This document shows, piece after piece, positions 5,511 through 6,480 of a stretch of DNA of 6,480 nt; position 1 is the stretch's first letter; each line of letters begins with the position of its first letter. This DNA comes from Gammaproteobacteria bacterium (GTDB taxonomy: Bacteria; Pseudomonadota; Gammaproteobacteria; UBA9214): positions 1 through 6,480 of the forward strand of contig JAOUCV010000128.1 of assembly GCA_029859555.1 (NCBI GenBank), read 5' to 3'. Position numbers and translations under genes: made by a program. The notes below the pieces were generated by a model. It was not told the origin of the DNA and searched no databases. It saw only the letters and a program-made list of their open reading frames with translations.

Positions 5511-6480
5511 TCAAATGGTCTTTCGATGCCCAAACGGTTTCCATGCCGGTGCGATAACGTTGGGCATGCTGGAACGATTAAGCAACCGCGCCGGTGCGAG
5601 TGTAAATTCACCATACCGCCGATTGACCATATCCATGGCTGCATTTACTGCATCGCAGATGTTGTCCGTGGTGGTGAACAGTTCGAGTTGGCTGTCGATG
5701 TCGCACGGATTCAGTGCGGTTACCTGCACCTGGTGTATACCTTCTCCATTCCATATGTCGTTGATGACATGCCGGCACAGGGCCATGATCTGACGGCTAT
5801 CATTGGTGGGAAGAGCCGTTTGCAGCCGGTCGCCGAGCCAGCCTTCAGCAGCACGCAGGCCGATGCTGAAACTTTGCGCCTGTAGCTGATGGCGTCGCAG
5901 CCGGGCGCCGACTTTGGTGCTCATATGCAGCAGGTAGGTCAGCAAGACATCTGGAGAGCGGGTGTTGGGTGGCACAACCTTGCCATGGCCGACAGACCTG
6001 GGTGCAGGGACGTTTTGCTGCAAGGCGGCAGGGTCCTGTCCCTGGCACATATACCAGATACGCCTTCCCGGGTTGCCAAAGCGGCGGGCGAGCACACTGA
6101 TGGGCAGATTTTTCATCTCCCCGCAGGTGTATACACCGTGTTCGGCCAGAAATTTGCCGATCCCCTTTGCTATGCCGCATAGTCCGGTAACAGGCACCTC
6201 GCGCAGCCATGCGGCGGCCTCGTCTGGCGGGATAATGGTCAGGCCGTTTGGCTTGTTGAGCTTGGCGGCAAATTTGGCCGTGGTTTTATCGCCACTGACA
6301 CCAATGGAGCACAGGATTCCGGAAGCCTCGAATACCTTCTGTTTCGCCAGTTGGGCTATCTGCAGTGGCGTACCCAGCAGGCGCTGGCAGCGCGTGATAT
6401 CAAGGAAGGCCTCGTCGACGGAAAATATCTCGATATCCGGAGTTATATCCTGTAGTACCTCCATGATGGCGACTGAGGTT
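5511..6480 (-). CDS. Y-family translesion DNA polymerase (DinB/UmuC-like), 5' end off the window
   Basis: An error-prone polymerase that copies across damaged template. The frame stays open through the right edge. The ATG at 6464-6462 is internal, and residues T-S-V-A-I precede it. Compared with Pol IV, about 80-90 N-terminal residues are missing, including the first catalytic Asp. Numbering from that ATG: the catalytic palm motif S-V-D-E-A-F-L-D has D17 and E18; K-x-x-A-K-x-A-A-x-x-x-K-P-N-G occupies 60-74; a helix-hairpin-helix thumb lies near 91-130; R-S-V-G-H-G-K (156-162) opens the little finger, which runs to about 255. QLELF (259-263, bases 5676-5690) fits a beta-clamp-binding motif and sits like QLNLF in UmuC. 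The C-terminal N-R-R-Y-G...W-K-P-F-G-H tail extends beyond E. coli Pol IV. The full length is probably near 400 residues. The promoter and any LexA box lie outside the window. Whether to call it DinB or UmuC is left open. Confidence 0.92.
   Translation of the reverse strand, partial: TSVAIMEVLQDITPDIEIFSVDEAFLDITRCQRLLGTPLQIAQLAKQKVFEASGILCSIGVSGDKTTAKFAAKLNKPNGLTIIPPDEAAAWLREVPVTGLCGIAKGIGKFLAEHGVYTCGEMKNLPISVLARRFGNPGRRIWYMCQGQDPAALQQNVPAPRSVGHGKVVPPNTRSPDVLLTYLLHMSTKVGARLRRHQLQAQSFSIGLRAAEGWLGDRLQTALPTNDSRQIMALCRHVINDIWNGEGIHQVQVTALNPCDIDSQLELFTTTDNICDAVNAAMDMVNRRYGEFTLAPARLLNRSSMPNVIAPAWKPFGHRKTI

Noticed and set aside
5504..5644. Longer N-terminus for the SRAP gene, starting at 5644
   Set aside because: The extra 47 residues come from the antisense-free but out-of-frame reading of the polymerase 3' end, and would bury the Cys that must follow the initiator Met.
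5123..5885. Plus-strand open frames opposite the SRAP and polymerase genes
   Set aside because: The minus strand holds recognisable protein families here. The plus-strand frames overlap each other, lack ribosome binding sites and match no family.
6462..6464. ATG at 6464 as the true start of the polymerase
   Set aside because: The frame stays open to the window edge, and the first catalytic Asp and the rest of the palm N-terminus would be missing.

Overview
This window looks like chromosomal DNA of a gammaproteobacterium. G+C is near 50% by eye. The main clue is synteny: uvrC, pgsA, then tRNA-Gly(GCC), tRNA-Cys(GCA) and tRNA-Leu(UAA) are in the same order as E. coli uvrC-pgsA-glyW-cysT-leuZ, and UvrC and PgsA both resemble their E. 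coli counterparts. The gene preceding uvrC in E. coli, uvrY, is absent. Two genes unusual for an enteric bacterium sit there instead, which suggests a non-enteric, possibly environmental, lineage. No mobile element, CRISPR array, rRNA or origin was seen.

Left part (1-4684, + strand). After about 140 bases of upstream sequence comes a tight run of four genes: an NHLRC2-type protein (thioredoxin-like domain plus NHL beta-propeller), a family 5 uracil-DNA glycosylase, uvrC and pgsA. The first two overlap by 29 bases and the next pair by one base (TGATG), so translational coupling is likely. A 35-base gap holding a hairpin precedes pgsA. The glycosylase (base excision repair) and UvrC (nucleotide excision repair) form a small DNA repair unit. 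PgsA makes the phosphatidylglycerol-phosphate precursor of anionic phospholipids.

Middle part (4681-5082, + strand). A strong sigma70-type promoter has its -35 box on the pgsA stop codon and drives three tRNA genes, all with an encoded CCA. Unusually, an intrinsic-terminator-like hairpin lies between tRNA-Gly and tRNA-Cys. The downstream tRNAs may therefore depend on readthrough or on their own weak promoters.

Right part (5093-6480, - strand). A two-gene cassette converges on the tRNA array, ending only 10 bases from tRNA-Leu. It comprises a Y-family translesion DNA polymerase, whose N-terminus is off the right edge, followed 7 bases later by a short, divergent SRAP (YedK/HMCES-like) protein starting Met-Cys-Gly. 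Both families belong to the DNA damage response: the polymerase copies damaged template, and SRAP proteins crosslink to abasic sites.

Most of the window is recognisable housekeeping or repair material, and no wholly new system is evident. The items most worth a second look are the shortened SRAP protein with altered active-site positions, the NHLRC2-like protein without its CxxC redox motif, the hairpin abutting the pgsA ribosome binding site, and the terminator inside the tRNA array.
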